Origin: Acidobacteriota bacterium
Lineage (GTDB): Bacteria > Acidobacteriota > HRBIN11
DNA length: 6,766 nt
NCBI GenBank assembly: GCA_025061865.1
Contig: JANXAA010000117.1
Location: 1 to 6,766, forward strand
Direction: 5' to 3'
Each line of letters begins with the position of its first letter. Positions within the stretch are counted from its first letter, which is position 1. Shown piece after piece: positions 4,957 to 6,766 of this stretch. The notes below the pieces were generated by a model, which ran no database searches, was not told the origin of the DNA, and was given only the letters and a program-made list of their open reading frames with translations. The translations under genes were made by a program, and so were the position numbers.

Positions 4957-4985
4957 TTGGCATCCCGCATCGGAAGCCCTACACT
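4957..4985 (+). promoter_or_regulatory. Sigma70-type promoter for the mutase gene
   Basis: TTGGCA (4957-4962, 5 of 6 to TTGACA) and TACACT (4980-4985, 4 of 6 to TATAAT) are separated by exactly 17 bases. Transcription would start near 4992, leaving a leader of about 25 bases that contains only the ribosome binding site. No cobalamin riboswitch fits in the 133-base gap and I see no B12-box-like sequence. Confidence 0.55.
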
Positions 4986-5003
4986 GAAAGGACAGCCTTG
5001 ATC

Positions 5004-5013
5004 AGAGGGGGAG
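5004..5013 (+). promoter_or_regulatory. Purine-rich ribosome binding site AGAGGGGGAG for the mutase
   Basis: This lies 3 bases before the ATG at 5017, or 5 bases if GAGGGGG is the pairing core, and supports that start. A competing AGGA (5035-5038) lies 8 bases before an in-frame ATG at 5047. Confidence 0.6.
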
Positions 5014-5016
5014 TCT

Positions 5017-6766
5017 ATGACCGGCAAGCGTCGTAGGAATGGGGGGATGGCTGTCGCGCCGACTCGACCCAAGAAATCACGGATGGACTCGACCTGCCGG
5101 GTCCGCCCCACCAGTGGGGACTTAGAGGCTATCCAGGCCGCTTACGGGCGCTGGACGCAGACGACCCTCCGGGAGTCCCTAGAGCGCCAGCCCGAGCGCC
5201 AAGTCGACTTCACCACCGTGTCGAGTCAACCGATTCAGCGGCTTTACACGCCCCTGGACGTGGCCGACATCGATTATCTCCGGGACATCGGTTTCCCTGG
5301 GGAGTTTCCCTTCACGCGGGGTATCCACGCCACGATGTACCGGGGTCGTTTGTGGACCTTTCGACTCTTCTCGGGCTTTGGGACGCCCGAGGACACGAAC
5401 CGTCGCTATAAGTTCCTCATCTCCCAGGGTCAGACGGGTCTGAGCGTCGCCTTCGACTTGCCGACGCTCTATGGTCGGGACCCCGATCATCCCCTGAGCC
5501 TTGGTGAGGTCGGCAAGTGCGGCGTGTCGATCGTTACCCTGCGAGACATGGAAATCCTCTTTGACGGCATTGACTTAGCATCCATCACGACGTCGATGAC
5601 GATTAACTCGCCGGCGGCCGTCCTCATCTGCATGTATGCCGCCGTCGCCCTCAAGCGGGGCATTCCCCTTGACGGGGTCGGTGGGACGACCCAGAACGAT
5701 ATCCTCAAGGAGTACATCGCCCAGAAGGAGTATATCTATCCGCCCCGACCCTCGATGCGCCTCATCGTCGACTCCATCGCCTGGTGCGCCCGACACATGC
5801 CGAAGTGGAACCCTATCAGCATCAGTGGTTATCACATCCGGGAAGCCGGCTCGACGGCCGTCCAGGAGTTGGCTTTCACGTTGTATGACGGCATCGAGTA
5901 CGTGCGACACTGCATCGAGGCCGGCCTCGACGTCGACGAGTTCGCGCCCCGCTTGAGCTTCTTCTTCAACTGCCACAACGACTTCTTCGAGGAAATCGCC
6001 AAGTTCCGGGCGGCGCGTCGGATCTGGGCCCACGTCATGCGGGACCGGTTCCACGCCCAGAACCCCCGGTCCTGGTGGCTCCGGTTCCATACCCAGACGG
6101 CTGGCTGTTCCCTGACATGGCAACAACCCTACAACAATCTTATCCGGACGACTATCCAGGCCCTAGCGGCCGTCTTCGGGGGGACCCAGTCGCTTCACAC
6201 AAACGCCTTTGACGAGGCCTACGCCCTGCCGACGGAGTTTTCGGCCATGATGGCCCTCCGGACCCAGCAAATCATCGCTTTCGAGAGCGGCGTCGCCAAC
6301 ACCATCGACCCCCTCGGGGGGTCTTACTTCGTCGAGGCCCTGACGAGGAAGATGGAAGAGCAGGCTTACGAGTATTTCGACAAGCTGGACGCCATGGGCG
6401 GTATGATCCCGGCCATCGAGCGGGGCTACCCCCAGCGGGAAATCGCCGAGGCGGCGTATCGATATCAGCGGCAGATCGAAAGCAAAGAGAAGATCATCGT
6501 CGGCGTCAACGAGTATGTCATCGAAGAAGACCGGCCTATCGAGATCCTATACATCGATGAGAAGGTCGCCGAACAGCAGATCGCCCGCATGAACGAGGTC
6601 AAACGCACGCGCAACGACCGGGCCGTTGTCGAATCGCTCCAGGCCCTCCGCCGGGCTGCTCAGGGAACCGACAACCTGATGCCCTACATCCTCGAGGCCG
6701 TCCTGAACTACGCCACTATCGGTGAGATCTGTGACACCCTTCGAGACGTCTGGGGCGAGTGGGAAG
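5017..6766 (+). CDS. Adenosylcobalamin-dependent methylmalonyl-CoA (acyl-CoA) mutase, large subunit, 3' end just cut
   Basis: The frame is open for 583 codons to the window edge. This is the catalytic TIM-barrel subunit of the two-protein form of the mutase, which interconverts methylmalonyl-CoA and succinyl-CoA with adenosylcobalamin carried by a separate small B12-binding subunit not seen here. Landmarks are FPFTRGIHATMYRGRLWT (97-114), GLSVAFDLPT (141-150), TQNDILKEY (225-233), YPPRPSMR (241-248) with Arg248 at the place of Propionibacterium Arg207, SISGYHIREAG (268-278) with Tyr272 and His273 (Tyr243/His244), APRLSFFFN (310-318), GGTQSLHTN (388-396) and DPLGGSYFVE (431-440). The final YATIGEICDTLRDVWGEWE matches the usual end of short large subunits, so only a few codons are probably missing. 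The position of Tyr89 is His104 and the usual SLTAQ reads SLTWQ (366-370), so related acyl-CoA substrates remain possible. A basic tail of about 33 residues precedes the conserved start. Confidence 0.93.
   Translation, partial: MTGKRRRNGGMAVAPTRPKKSRMDSTCRVRPTSGDLEAIQAAYGRWTQTTLRESLERQPERQVDFTTVSSQPIQRLYTPLDVADIDYLRDIGFPGEFPFTRGIHATMYRGRLWTFRLFSGFGTPEDTNRRYKFLISQGQTGLSVAFDLPTLYGRDPDHPLSLGEVGKCGVSIVTLRDMEILFDGIDLASITTSMTINSPAAVLICMYAAVALKRGIPLDGVGGTTQNDILKEYIAQKEYIYPPRPSMRLIVDSIAWCARHMPKWNPISISGYHIREAGSTAVQELAFTLYDGIEYVRHCIEAGLDVDEFAPRLSFFFNCHNDFFEEIAKFRAARRIWAHVMRDRFHAQNPRSWWLRFHTQTAGCSLTWQQPYNNLIRTTIQALAAVFGGTQSLHTNAFDEAYALPTEFSAMMALRTQQIIAFESGVANTIDPLGGSYFVEALTRKMEEQAYEYFDKLDAMGGMIPAIERGYPQREIAEAAYRYQRQIESKEKIIVGVNEYVIEEDRPIEILYIDEKVAEQQIARMNEVKRTRNDRAVVESLQALRRAAQGTDNLMPYILEAVLNYATIGEICDTLRDVWGEWE

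Noticed and set aside
4884..5016. Cobalamin riboswitch upstream of the B12-dependent mutase
   Set aside because: The gap is only 133 bases, no B12-box-like conserved sequence is visible, and the inferred transcript start leaves a leader of about 25 bases.
4116..5111. 331-codon open frame on the - strand opposite the ComB-like gene
   Set aside because: The + strand frame carries clear ComB family motifs and a perfect ribosome binding site. The antisense frame runs across both a gene and a promoter region and shows no family features, as expected from GC-rich codon bias.

Overview
This is a GC-rich bacterial window. The basis for calling it bacterial is purine-rich Shine-Dalgarno sites before most genes, one good sigma70-type promoter, and bacterial-type gene families. 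All six genes I can support lie on the + strand and are spaced by 61-187 bases. The phylum cannot be read from the sequence. The stand-alone (B12-domain-free) mutase large subunit and the aminotransferase subgroup both have close relatives in archaea and thermophilic bacteria, so a thermophile or deep-branching bacterium is possible; that is only a weak inference.

Layout: (1) 1-761, the 3' part of a methylenetetrahydrofolate reductase, cut by the left edge; (2) 920-2269, a class III PLP aminotransferase of the acetylornithine/4-aminobutyrate family; (3) 2422-3435, an extended SDR epimerase/reductase resembling HpnA; (4) 3623-4039, a small exported protein with one carboxypeptidase-regulatory-like beta-sandwich domain; (5) 4101-4883, a ComB-family (2-phosphosulfolactate phosphatase-like) protein; (6) 5017 to the right edge, the large subunit of an adenosylcobalamin-dependent acyl-CoA (methylmalonyl-CoA) mutase, probably missing only its last few codons. 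No gap exceeds 190 bases and none holds a recognisable RNA gene.

Genes 4 and 5 are probably co-transcribed: the gap is 61 bases and the second gene has a very strong ribosome binding site. Gene 6 appears to have its own promoter (TTGGCA-17-TACACT) just downstream of an inverted repeat that could end the upstream transcript. The gaps before genes 2, 3 and 4 contain GC-rich inverted repeats, none followed by a T-run, and related short GGTCC/GACC-rich words. One 23-24-base word occurs in nearly the same form upstream of both gene 2 and gene 3.

The genes do not form a recognisable single pathway. One-carbon/methionine metabolism, amino-acid transamination, a sugar or lipid epimerase, a sulfolactate phosphatase homologue and a B12 mutase sit together as ordinary metabolic genes. 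I see no defence system, mobile element, CRISPR array or clearly novel system. The points most worth a second look are active-site substitutions in the mutase and the reductase, the terminator-promoter junction at 4901-4985, and the shared intergenic words.
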